From assembly GCA_934130935.1 (NCBI GenBank), contig CAKOYQ010000022.1:1-14890 (forward strand): a DNA stretch of 14,890 bases, in the 5' to 3' direction. Source of the stretch: an uncultured Clostridia bacterium. GTDB taxonomy: Bacteria > Bacillota > Clostridia > TANB77 > CAG-508. Under the pieces are notes generated by a model. That model had not been told where the DNA came from, did not search any database, and saw only the letters and a list, made by a program, of their open reading frames with translations. Every line of letters starts with the position of its first letter. Within the stretch, counting starts at the first letter, position 1. This document shows positions 1 through 7,699 of the stretch, one piece after another. The position numbers and the translations under genes are program-made.

Positions 1-55
1 GAGGAATGTAATGCAAAATTTATATTTATCTTCGTAATTTATATTAAAACCAAAA

Positions 56-119
56 GGGCAAAAATGGAACCGACCCCGAATTGCCCTTGGGCCAAAACAG
101 AACCGACCCCATTTTTCCC
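56..119 (+). repeat. REP-like dimeric repeat, copy A (31 + 2 + 31 bp)
   Basis: Two 31-bp units (56-86 and 89-119) are separated by TT. Each starts with GGGC, carries the core AACCGACCCC (68-77 and 101-110) and ends in CCC. Unit 1 has terminal inverted repeats GGGCAA/TTGCCC and could fold as a hairpin; unit 2 is more decayed. The dimer is framed by AAAA on the left and TTT on the right. A second dimer of identical architecture lies at 10514-10577 in the opposite orientation, and unit 56-86 matches its unit 10514-10544 (reverse complement) at 30 of 31 positions. It starts about a dozen bases past the stop codon of the beta-CASP nuclease gene. The hairpin-pair layout resembles REP/BIME elements mobilised in trans; no transposase is in the window, so that link is inference. 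Confidence 0.85.
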
Positions 120-131
120 TTTGATTAATGT

Positions 132-1775
132 CTATCCCTCTATTACATTTAAAATTTTCTTTTCTAAATCTTTAATCTTTTCATTTATTCTAAACATGTC
201 TTCATCTCTTAAGCTGTCATTTTCAACATCTTCTTTAACACTAGTCTCCATATCCTTAATTTCATATTGTAATTTATTTAATCTATCTATAATTTCTTGT
301 CTTAAGTTTTTAGCTTTCTTTATTTTAATTTTATTAACAACTCTTAATTCTTCGCTTAATTCATATGTTTCACCATATTCTGGTATTGAGACTCCAATTC
401 CTGTTTCTCCTAAAATTTTATCTCTTAACACTTCTTGTGACTCTTCTTCTCCATGTACTAAAAATATGTGTTTTGGTTTAGAAATAAATGAATATATAAA
501 ATTCATCAACCATTCTTGATCTGCATGTCCTGAATAGCCTTCAATATATTCAATTCTAGCATTTACAGCAAATTCTTCTCCAAATATTGTTACTTTTTTA
601 GCTCCATTTACTATTGAATATCCCAATGTTCCAGGTGCTTGATACCCAACAAAAAGTATTGTACTATTTGGATTCCATATATTATGTTTTAAATGATGTT
701 TTATTCTTCCTACATCACACATTCCGCTTGCAGATATTATTATTGCTGGTTCATTACTTTCATTTAAAGCTTTAGATTCATCTGCTGTTTTTGTAAATTT
801 TAATCCTGGAAATTCTAATGGATTATCTCCTCTTTCCATTTCTTCTTTTATTTCATCTTCAAAAAGTTCTGTATTTTGCTTAAATATTTCTGTTGCTGAT
901 ATTGCTAACGGACTATCTACATATACTGGAACTTTCATTAATGTTCTATATTTTCTCATAAATTCATCATCATCTGTGTTTTCTTTTATTTTGTTTAACT
1001 CATATAGAATTTCTTGTGTCCTTCCAACAGCAAATGATGGTATTACTACTGTTCCTTTATTATCAATAGTCTCTGATACTATATTTAAAAATAATTTTGC
1101 TTTTTCATTATTTTTTATATGCAATCTACTTCCATATGTTGATTCCATAACTAAATAGTCACAATCATCTATCATTGTAGGTGAATCTAATAGTGGAATA
1201 TCATTATTTCCTAAATCTCCTGTAAATACTGCTTTTGTTTCTTTTCCATCTTCTTTTGCCCATACTTCAATTATACTTGATCCCAGCATATGTCCAGCAT
1301 CATTATATCTTACATATATATTTTCATCTACTTGTATTATTTCATCATATTTTACAGGAACAAAAATTTCTTGACAATTTATAGCATCTTCAGCAGTATA
1401 TAGTGGTGGGATTGCATCTTCACCTTTTCTTATTCTTTTTTTGTTTTTCCACTCAGACTCCATTTCTTGTATATGTCCACTATCTGGTAACATTATTCCA
1501 CACAAATCACATGTAGCCTTATGTGCATATATTGGACCTTTAAAGCCTTCATTGTATAATTTAGGTATTCTTCCTGAATGGTCTATATGTGCATGTGTTA
1601 ATAACATAAAATCTATTTCTGTTGGATTATAGTCAAATGGATTATAATTCTCCATTTCCAATTCTGCTTTTCCTTGGTACATTCCACAATCTACTAAAAA
1701 TTTTTTCCCTGCTGCTTCTACTAAAAAATTTGAACCTGTTACCATTTTAGTAGCTCCTAAAAATGTTATTTTCAT
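132..1775 (-). CDS. MBL-fold beta-CASP RNA nuclease (CPSF73/TTHA0252-like)
   Basis: This is a 547-residue metallo-beta-lactamase with a beta-CASP insert, the family of cytoplasmic RNA-processing and RNA-decay nucleases that includes Thermus TTHA0252 and eukaryotic CPSF73. Visible metal ligands are HAHIDH (61-66), His162 in DAGHMLGS and Asp187 in FTGDLG. The beta-CASP part shows MESTYG (210-215), SASGM followed by a His-His pair (348-361), YSGHAD (414-419) and a late HGEEES (441-446), so both zinc sites look intact. The last 60 or so residues are charged and probably helical, a tail beyond the catalytic core. The start is supported by AGGAG six bases upstream of the ATG. The gene follows the 508-residue unknown gene by 29 bp and is probably cotranscribed with it and ftsK. 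The RNA substrate cannot be read from sequence. It is not a typical RNase J, which differs in its motifs and C-terminal domain. Confidence 0.93.
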   Translation of the reverse strand: MKITFLGATKMVTGSNFLVEAAGKKFLVDCGMYQGKAELEMENYNPFDYNPTEIDFMLLTHAHIDHSGRIPKLYNEGFKGPIYAHKATCDLCGIMLPDSGHIQEMESEWKNKKRIRKGEDAIPPLYTAEDAINCQEIFVPVKYDEIIQVDENIYVRYNDAGHMLGSSIIEVWAKEDGKETKAVFTGDLGNNDIPLLDSPTMIDDCDYLVMESTYGSRLHIKNNEKAKLFLNIVSETIDNKGTVVIPSFAVGRTQEILYELNKIKENTDDDEFMRKYRTLMKVPVYVDSPLAISATEIFKQNTELFEDEIKEEMERGDNPLEFPGLKFTKTADESKALNESNEPAIIISASGMCDVGRIKHHLKHNIWNPNSTILFVGYQAPGTLGYSIVNGAKKVTIFGEEFAVNARIEYIEGYSGHADQEWLMNFIYSFISKPKHIFLVHGEEESQEVLRDKILGETGIGVSIPEYGETYELSEELRVVNKIKIKKAKNLRQEIIDRLNKLQYEIKDMETSVKEDVENDSLRDEDMFRINEKIKDLEKKILNVIEG

Positions 1776-1804
1776 ATATCTCTCCTGTCCTTTCTTGTTT
1801 TTCC

Positions 1805-3331
1805 TTATATAAATATCTTTATTTTTTTATTCTTCTTGGTTTTTTCTATTTGTTTTATTTCAAATTTTTCTTCACTTACATTTTCATCAAATATTTGTAT
1901 ATAATATTTATCCGCTTCTATTGTTATTTTATAATATAAATTTTCCAATACTATTATTCTTGTTTTAAATACATGCTTCATCACTTCAAATGGAACATTT
2001 GAAATGATACTTTTTTCTATTGCCTTCTTTACTAATATTTTTTCTGTTTTTAATATACTCTTTTCTAGTTGTTTAATATCTTTAATGTTTTTTTCTAAAT
2101 TAAATGGCAAACACATAAAATATCTAAATTTATATATTAATTTTACAATTTCCTCTTTTTCTGTTGTTTTCTTTATTTGTATGTTTAAACATTGAAGAAA
2201 TATCTCTATAAATTCTATAAGTAATTGTTCTCTTTGTTCTTGATTAATATTACATACTTCTAATAATTCTTTTTTACGAATTTTAGCATTTTTTTCTTCT
2301 ATATAATTAGTTGGATTTAACAAATAATTATATTCATTTATTTCATTTAATATTTTCTGTTTTTGTCTATTTAACTCTTGTTTTAATACTCTTATATTAA
2401 ATATCTTCTGTTCTAATGGTGCTTCTTCATTTCTTCTTTTATACTCTGCTTTTAGCCTTGCTTCTTGCCCTAATATTTTTTCTATATCTTTTAATTTTTT
2501 CATTGCTTGTTTTTTTTGGTTAGTTATTTTTTCTATATATGTTTCTGTATCATTATAATTTTCTATTTCTTCTTCTAATTTTCTTATGGTTTGTGATATT
2601 TCTTTTGCAAATTCTTCATTTTCTTTTACATCGTTGAATATTGCAATTTTTATCAACAGGTCTTTTATTGATTCAACTTTTTCGTTTCCATATTTGCTAC
2701 CACCTTCTTCTGTCAAAACCTCAAAATAATCAATTATTCCATCTTTATCTCTGCACCAATTATCTAAAAACTCTTTTCCAAATAATATTTGTAACAGTTG
2801 ATAAATTAAATTTGCATCAATATTTTCTATTTCTTTTTTTATAGTAGTCCATGACCATCCATTAAAATCTCTTAAAACCTCTACTCTATCTATATCTTTT
2901 CCCATATTTATAAAATCAGAAACAGCTATAGTTGTTTCGCCATATTTGTTATTTAAAATTTTCTTATTATTCGCCTGTTTTTCTATTGCATATAAAATTT
3001 TTTGTTCTATTGAATAACTTATAATTTCTTGCTCTCCAACATAATATTTCTTGTTTTTTAGTTGTTTTTGTATTTCTTCTTCATCAAATTTTTGACTTAT
3101 CCTTACAACTCTTATTTTATTGCATTTTTTCTTTATATTTGTTAATAATTGTTCTACATATTGCTCTTGTGTTTGTTCTATTCCTTTTGCCTTTTGGTAA
3201 TCATTGTATGATACTTCTATTTTGTATAATATTCCTTGGAGAAGATTTTTAGCTTGTTCATCTATGTCTTTTTTTTCTAGTATTTTTTCTAGTTCTTCAT
3301 TGTTGTCTTTTTTTATTATTTTTTTTAGCAT
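1805..3331 (-). CDS. Uncharacterised 508-residue Lys/Glu/Ile-rich protein with central coiled coil
   Basis: I do not recognise a family. The 508-residue product has no signal peptide or membrane segment and should be cytoplasmic. It is very rich in Lys, Glu, Ile and Asn. The N-terminal part (about 1-235) looks globular and contains an aromatic patch (GWSWTT at 158-163, NWCRDKDG at 191-198). Residues about 240-335 have long charged heptad-like stretches typical of a coiled coil. The C-terminal part (about 360-500) looks helical and then ends in short beta-type segments and a basic tail. The ATG has AAAGGAG five bases upstream, a strong site. It lies 58 bp after ftsK and 29 bp before the beta-CASP nuclease on the same strand with no terminator between, so an operon is likely. 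No catalytic motif is evident; a structural or scaffolding role is only a guess. Confidence 0.85.
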   Translation of the reverse strand: MLKKIIKKDNNEELEKILEKKDIDEQAKNLLQGILYKIEVSYNDYQKAKGIEQTQEQYVEQLLTNIKKKCNKIRVVRISQKFDEEEIQKQLKNKKYYVGEQEIISYSIEQKILYAIEKQANNKKILNNKYGETTIAVSDFINMGKDIDRVEVLRDFNGWSWTTIKKEIENIDANLIYQLLQILFGKEFLDNWCRDKDGIIDYFEVLTEEGGSKYGNEKVESIKDLLIKIAIFNDVKENEEFAKEISQTIRKLEEEIENYNDTETYIEKITNQKKQAMKKLKDIEKILGQEARLKAEYKRRNEEAPLEQKIFNIRVLKQELNRQKQKILNEINEYNYLLNPTNYIEEKNAKIRKKELLEVCNINQEQREQLLIEFIEIFLQCLNIQIKKTTEKEEIVKLIYKFRYFMCLPFNLEKNIKDIKQLEKSILKTEKILVKKAIEKSIISNVPFEVMKHVFKTRIIVLENLYYKITIEADKYYIQIFDENVSEEKFEIKQIEKTKKNKKIKIFI

Positions 3332-3389
3332 ATCTTCTCCTTTCTATATTAAATTGTTTTAGTTCTATCTCTTAACTTAGTAAGACTCT

Positions 3390-5798
3390 TTAAGCTTCTT
3401 TTTGTTCTGCTGTTCCCATTTTCAATTCTTGCAATTTTTCAAGAGACATAAGTACTTGACGAGGTTTACTTCCTTGATATCCTGAAATAATACCTCTTTC
3501 TTCCATTTGGTCAATAATTCTACCAGCTCTAGCATATCCAACTTTAAATCTTCTTTGTATAAATGATGTTGATGCTTGTCCTGTTTCTACAACTACATCT
3601 ATTGCATCCATTAAAAATGGATCTGTGTCATCATCACTATCTGCTGCTTCAGCAGCAAGTTCTTTGTCTGTTTTATTACTATTTTCAATACTTTCTAGTA
3701 TGTCCTCACTATATGTTGCTTCTCCATTTGATTTTACAAATGATACTATTTTTTCAACTTCATCATCAGATACAAATGCACCTTGAACTCTTACTGGCTT
3801 TGGTGCTCCTGATGGATAAAATAACATGTCTCCTTTTCCTAATAGTTTTTCTGCCCCTACTTGATCAAGTATTGTTCTCGAGTCTACCTGTGATGATACT
3901 GCAAATGCTATTCTTGATGGAATATTTGCTTTTATTATTCCTGTAATTACATCAACTGATGGACGTTGAGTTGCAATTATTAAATGCATACCAGCTGCTC
4001 TAGCTTTTTGTGCTAGTCTACAAATAGAATCTTCTACTTCTTTTGCAGCAACCATCATTAAATCTGCTAACTCATCTATTATTATTACTATTTGTGGCAA
4101 CTTTCCAACACCATCTTCTTTTTCTACTAAAGCATTATATCCTTTTAAATCTCTTACACCTTTTTGTGCAAATAAATTGTACCTATTGTCCATTTCTTGC
4201 ACTGCCCATGCTAATGCTCCTGCTGCTTTTTTAGGATCTGTTACTACTGGTATTAATAAATGTGGTATTCCATTATATACAGAAAGTTCTACTACTTTTG
4301 GATCTACCATTACAAATTTTACTTCACTTGGTTTTGCTTTATAAATTATACTTGTTATTAATGTATTTATACATACACTTTTTCCTGAACCTGTTGCTCC
4401 TGCAATTAAAGCATGTGGCATTTTTGCAATATCTGCTATTTCCATGTTACCAGCGACATCTTTTCCTAATGCTACACTTAGTTTTGACTTACTGTCTTGG
4501 AATGCCTCACTTTCTACAACATCTCTAAAGTGTACTGTTTCTTTCTCTGTGTTTGGAACTTCTATTCCAACTGCTTGTTTTCCTGGAATTGGTGCTTCAA
4601 TTCTTATTGTTTCTGCTGCTAAATTAAGTGCTATATCATCTGCTAAATTTGCTATTTTACTTACACGCACACCTTCTGCTGGTTTTAATTCATATCTTGT
4701 TATTGCAGGTCCAACTGATACATTTTCTACTTTTGCTTGTACTCCAAAACTGTACAGTGTCTTCTGAAGTCGTGTCGCAACTTCTGTTAATGCTTTAGCT
4801 CCACCCTTAATTGCTTTTTTGGTTCCTTTGCTTAATAATTCTACAGGTGGGTATTCATAATGTTCATCTTCAACTGCCATTGCATGTTCTAATTGTAATA
4901 CTTCTTTTACTTTTTCTTCTTTTTTCTCTTCTTCTTTTTTAAATAAATTTCCCTCTATGTAATCTGGTTCCATTTTTGTTTTTTCTTCCATTCCTAATGG
5001 AACTAAATCATCTTTTTCATGTCTGAATTTTCTTCTGCCTTTATTATTATTTTCTTCTTCTATTGTCCTTCCATTTAAATTAATCTTTATTTGCTCTGGT
5101 TCTATTCCTTTTTCTTCTACTTCTAAATATGATTTTCTATTTTCTTTTATTACCTTTGCTTTTTTTCCTTCTCTACGAATTTCTTCTCTTCTTTCTTCCT
5201 CCTCACTTCTTGCTTGCATTCTTTCTTCATGTCTTTCTTTACGTCTTTCAACACCTGATTGTATCCAGTTACTTATAATTTCAGAAATATCAATTCCAAA
5301 TGTAACCGCAAATAATATCAAAGATATTCCTACACTTAATATTATTGTTCCAACTTTACCAAATAATTTAAACAAAGGAACTGCTGCAATCGTTCCTAAA
5401 GCTCCTCCTCCTATACTATTTTCTCCAAGTGTGTATGCATCTTTAACAACCTCAGATATATTTTGTTCAATATTTATTTCTCCATTATATATTTCATATG
5501 CACTTAATATTACAGCTATAAATATTAGCAATAACGAATATTGGAATATTTTTGATGATATATAACCATCATCATCTTTGCATGCCATTTTAATTGCAAC
5601 TGCAAATGAACCTATTGGTACTACATATTTAATTATCCCAAACATACCTCCAAAGAAATCACTAAGTAATATTCCTGCATATCCTGATTCTGTGTATATT
5701 AGTACAGTAAGCAAAATGCTAAATATTATTGTTGAAATCACTCCAAAATTCATTGAGCTTTTTTTGCTTTTTCTTCCTTTACTTTTTCTTTTTGCCAT
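3390..5798 (-). CDS. ftsK: DNA translocase FtsK/SpoIIIE
   Basis: This is an 802-residue septum-located, ATP-driven double-stranded DNA pump that clears chromosome from the closing division septum (or forespore septum). The N-terminus has a very basic start, then four or five hydrophobic segments (about 18-38, 50-71, 86-105, 133-168). A charged linker follows (about 185-310). The motor has Walker A GATGSGKS (467-474) and Walker B IIIDELAD (572-579), and also shows MVDPK (497-501) and IATQRPS (608-614). A C-terminal winged-helix gamma domain (about 728-785, with the RRFKVGYARAGR segment) is present, so sequence-directed loading on chromosome signals is expected. Length is normal for the family. 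AGGAGG lies 13 bases before the ATG, longer than usual. A hairpin at 5844-5873 separates it from the upstream coiled-coil gene. FtsK and SpoIIIE cannot be told apart from this protein alone. Confidence 0.97.
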   Translation of the reverse strand: MAKRKSKGRKSKKSSMNFGVISTIIFSILLTVLIYTESGYAGILLSDFFGGMFGIIKYVVPIGSFAVAIKMACKDDDGYISSKIFQYSLLLIFIAVILSAYEIYNGEINIEQNISEVVKDAYTLGENSIGGGALGTIAAVPLFKLFGKVGTIILSVGISLILFAVTFGIDISEIISNWIQSGVERRKERHEERMQARSEEEERREEIRREGKKAKVIKENRKSYLEVEEKGIEPEQIKINLNGRTIEEENNNKGRRKFRHEKDDLVPLGMEEKTKMEPDYIEGNLFKKEEEKKEEKVKEVLQLEHAMAVEDEHYEYPPVELLSKGTKKAIKGGAKALTEVATRLQKTLYSFGVQAKVENVSVGPAITRYELKPAEGVRVSKIANLADDIALNLAAETIRIEAPIPGKQAVGIEVPNTEKETVHFRDVVESEAFQDSKSKLSVALGKDVAGNMEIADIAKMPHALIAGATGSGKSVCINTLITSIIYKAKPSEVKFVMVDPKVVELSVYNGIPHLLIPVVTDPKKAAGALAWAVQEMDNRYNLFAQKGVRDLKGYNALVEKEDGVGKLPQIVIIIDELADLMMVAAKEVEDSICRLAQKARAAGMHLIIATQRPSVDVITGIIKANIPSRIAFAVSSQVDSRTILDQVGAEKLLGKGDMLFYPSGAPKPVRVQGAFVSDDEVEKIVSFVKSNGEATYSEDILESIENSNKTDKELAAEAADSDDDTDPFLMDAIDVVVETGQASTSFIQRRFKVGYARAGRIIDQMEERGIISGYQGSKPRQVLMSLEKLQELKMGTAEQKEA

Positions 5799-5843
5799 TT
5801 TTACTATATTTCCTCCTAAATGTTTTGGAAACTTCGTTTAAAA

Positions 5844-5873
5844 GGGACACTCCTTTATTGAAAGGGGTGCCCC
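5844..5873 (-). terminator. Hairpin after the coiled-coil gene, terminator- or repeat-like
   Basis: Arms GGGACACTCCTTT (5844-5856) and AAAGGGGTGCCCC (5861-5873) pair around a 4-base loop. On the minus strand 12 of 13 pairs form, one of them G-U, followed by TTTT; on the plus strand a T-run also follows. It begins about six bases past the stop of the 167-residue gene and sits in front of ftsK. It could stop or attenuate readthrough into ftsK. Its GGGACA...CCCC layout also recalls the REP-like units, so a small repeat element is the alternative. Confidence 0.6.
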
Positions 5874-5879
5874 CAATTT

Positions 5880-6383
5880 TTATTGAAGTTCCTTTTTACT
5901 ATTTTGAATTGTTTTTATTGTATCTTCTAATGACATTTCCATTAGATTAACTGCTTCTCCAAGATTTTTTTCTAATTTAGCTAATGTATCTGTTAATACT
6001 TTTTCTGTTGAATTAAGCAAATTATTTGCATATTCTTTTGTTCCCTGAGATATTTCTCTTGACATTTCATTTGCTGTCTCTATTATTTCAGCTTTTTGTT
6101 CATATGCTTTTCTTGTTATTTCATGCTCATCAATCATTGAAATAATTCTATTTTCAGCTTCTTTAACTATTCCATCAGCTTCTTTTTGAGCTTCAACTAA
6201 TATTCTTTGTCTTTCTTCTTTAACCCATTTTGCTTGTTTTAGTTCATCTGGTAATTTAATCCTTATTTCTTTTATTATTTCAAGCATTTCCTCTTTGTCT
6301 ACCATCCCCTTATTTGTAAATGGTATATTTTTGCTATTTTCTAATATGTCTTCTAATGTTTCCAATAATGTAAAGATTTCCAT
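5880..6383 (-). CDS. Small coiled-coil protein of unknown function (DivIVA / ATPase subunit-like helix)
   Basis: The product is 167 residues, cytoplasmic, with no membrane segment. Residues about 50-115 form a long charged helix containing ILVEAQKEADGIVKEAENR, the Ala/Glu/Lys pattern seen in DivIVA coiled coils and in ATPase b/H-type stalk subunits. Small genes of this type near rsmD are often labelled 'ATPase' in Clostridia, probably from this compositional likeness; I see no Walker motif. The start is well supported: AAAGGGG at 6390-6396 lies six bases before the ATG and directly abuts the rsmD stop codon, so translation is probably coupled to rsmD. A hairpin follows the stop. A membrane-curvature or division-scaffold role is a guess from similarity to the neighbouring DivIVA. 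Confidence 0.85.
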   Translation of the reverse strand: MEIFTLLETLEDILENSKNIPFTNKGMVDKEEMLEIIKEIRIKLPDELKQAKWVKEERQRILVEAQKEADGIVKEAENRIISMIDEHEITRKAYEQKAEIIETANEMSREISQGTKEYANNLLNSTEKVLTDTLAKLEKNLGEAVNLMEMSLEDTIKTIQNSKKELQ

Positions 6384-6396
6384 CGTTTACCCCTTT

Positions 6397-6954
6397 CTAG
6401 GCATTTTCTATTTTAAGAAATATTATTGTTGCTCTTCCATATTTTCTTTTGTCAACAATTTCGATTTCTAAGTTCTCTATTTCTTTTAATATCCTTTTTT
6501 CATCATCTGTTTCTATAATAATAGTACTATCTTTGGTTATTATACCAAATTCAATTATTTTTTTTAATGATTTAACAATATAATTTGTTGCATATGGTGG
6601 GTCCAGATAAATTATATCAAATTGTTGATTTTTAATTTTTTCTAAACATGTTTCAAAATCTGTATTGAATACTTTAGTTTTTTCCTCCATATGTATTTTA
6701 TTTATATTTTTTCTTATAACTTCTATAGCTTCTTTTGACTTATCACATAAAACTGCTTCTTTAGCACCTCTACTTAAGAATTCTAATCCTATTGCTCCGC
6801 TTCCAGCAAACAAATCTAATACTTTTGCTCCATCTATTTCATTTTGTATAATATTGAATATCGATTCTTTTACTCTATCTAATGTTGGTCTTGTATTCAT
6901 TCCTTCTAACGTATATAATTTAGTTCCCCTAGCTTTGCCACTTATTATTCTCAT
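6397..6954 (-). CDS. rsmD: 16S rRNA (guanine966-N2)-methyltransferase RsmD
   Basis: This 185-residue SAM-dependent enzyme makes m2G966 on 16S rRNA in the small-subunit head. The start MRIISGKARG is the typical family N-terminus, followed by the RPTLDRVKES segment (22-31). SAM motif I is DLFAGSG (47-53), the catalytic N-methylase motif is DPPY (118-121), and the C-terminal YGRATI (172-177) is also characteristic. Length matches the family. The ribosome binding site is weak: only a distant AAAGG is seen upstream. A promoter match at 6988-7015 lies just before the gene. In many Firmicutes coaD follows rsmD; here a coiled-coil gene takes that place, 13 bp downstream. Confidence 0.96.
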   Translation of the reverse strand: MRIISGKARGTKLYTLEGMNTRPTLDRVKESIFNIIQNEIDGAKVLDLFAGSGAIGLEFLSRGAKEAVLCDKSKEAIEVIRKNINKIHMEEKTKVFNTDFETCLEKIKNQQFDIIYLDPPYATNYIVKSLKKIIEFGIITKDSTIIIETDDEKRILKEIENLEIEIVDKRKYGRATIIFLKIENA

Positions 6955-6987
6955 TTTGCCAATTTCAGCCTTTCTTTATATATTAAT

Positions 6988-7015
6988 ATTTTATTCTTTT
7001 TTTCTATATTGTCAA
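6988..7015 (-). promoter_or_regulatory. Sigma-A-type promoter for rsmD
   Basis: On the minus strand TTGACA (7010-7015), a 16-bp spacer and TAAAAT (6988-6993) lie 34-61 bases before the rsmD start. The -35 box is perfect and the -10 box has 5 of 6 consensus bases. The position just after the divIVA palindrome suggests a new transcription unit covering rsmD and the coiled-coil gene. The DNA upstream of the -35 box resembles that upstream of sepF. Confidence 0.65.
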
Positions 7016-7066
7016 GTATTTTAACTAAATTGTAATATAGTTTTAATATTTCTGTAATATTGTAAA

Positions 7067-7128
7067 AATTCAGAGCAATTCCTTAAATTCCGGATAATTC
7101 TCCAGAATCAAAGGAATGTCCCTGAATT
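7067..7128 (-). terminator. 62-nt imperfect palindrome after divIVA, likely terminator
   Basis: The two 31-base halves match as reverse complements at 24 of 31 positions, from AATTCAG at the left edge to CTGAATT at the right edge. Inner paired blocks include ATTCCTT/AAGGAAT. It begins 15 bases after the divIVA stop and, read on the minus strand, is followed by AATTTTTAC, a modest U-run, as in an intrinsic terminator. It is longer than a usual terminator, so it may instead be a palindromic repeat element that also works as one. Confidence 0.6.
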
Positions 7129-7143
7129 CCGATTTTTCTTTTG

Positions 7144-7632
7144 TTAATCTTCATCTTTATTTATTTCTTTAATTAATTCTGATTGAGATATTAATAGAGA
7201 TTCCATTTTTGCTTTATAAATATCAAATTGTTTCTTTACATCACTAAATTGTTGTTCTTTAATTCTTGTTTGTTGTTCTATTTCATCTAATGCTTTTGCT
7301 GCACTATCTTTAGAATTTCTAATTATATTTTCAGCTTCTTTTTGTGCTTCTGATACTATTTGTTCAGCTTGTTGTTTAGCAACATTTTTAACTTCTTCTG
7401 CAGTTGATTGTGCCATTACTAAAGTGTTTTGTAAAGTTGTTTCTATAGTTTTGTAATGACTTAATGCATTATTTAATTCATCTACTTTTGCATTCATAGA
7501 TGCTAAATTTTTATAATTTGTTTCATAGTCTTGCATTATTTGATCTAAAAATTCATCTACTTCATCAACATTATATCCATTCATCATTTGCTTGCTAAAT
7601 TTTTTATTTTCTATATCTAATGGTGTAATCAT
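7144..7632 (-). CDS. divIVA: Cell division protein DivIVA
   Basis: This is a 162-residue member of the DivIVA/GpsB family, which binds negatively curved membrane at septa and poles and recruits division or envelope proteins. The N-terminal lipid-binding domain is typical: MITPLDIENKKF, then GYNVDEVDEFLD (19-30). The rest (about 35-150) is coiled coil, with the segment QIVSEAQKEAENII (91-104). Length is close to the family norm. CGGAGG lies about eight bases before the ATG. It lies 67 bp downstream of sepF, the classic partner, and is probably cotranscribed from the sepF promoter. The usual ylmG and ylmH genes between them are missing. A long palindrome follows the stop. Confidence 0.95.
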   Translation of the reverse strand: MITPLDIENKKFSKQMMNGYNVDEVDEFLDQIMQDYETNYKNLASMNAKVDELNNALSHYKTIETTLQNTLVMAQSTAEEVKNVAKQQAEQIVSEAQKEAENIIRNSKDSAAKALDEIEQQTRIKEQQFSDVKKQFDIYKAKMESLLISQSELIKEINKDED

Positions 7633-7699
7633 ATTAGATAGCCTCCGTTCTTTTCAAAGGTTTTGCTTATATATCGCTTTTTTAGCTATAAAACAGAAA

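Noticed and set aside
1..55. Start of another gene or promoter at the left edge
   Set aside because: The 55 bases are A/T-rich with no convincing promoter boxes or open frame, and too short to judge.
64..519. Plus-strand open frame of 151 codons starting inside repeat copy A
   Set aside because: It runs antisense through the nuclease gene, which has complete catalytic motifs, and its product is a low-complexity Leu/Ser/Ile string.
3563..4767. Several plus-strand open frames across ftsK
   Set aside because: They are shadows of the conserved FtsK motor and encode Leu-rich, non-protein-like sequence.
7633..7699. Separate promoter for divIVA in the sepF-divIVA gap
   Set aside because: Only a weak GATATA-like -10 without a -35 is present; cotranscription from the sepF promoter is simpler.
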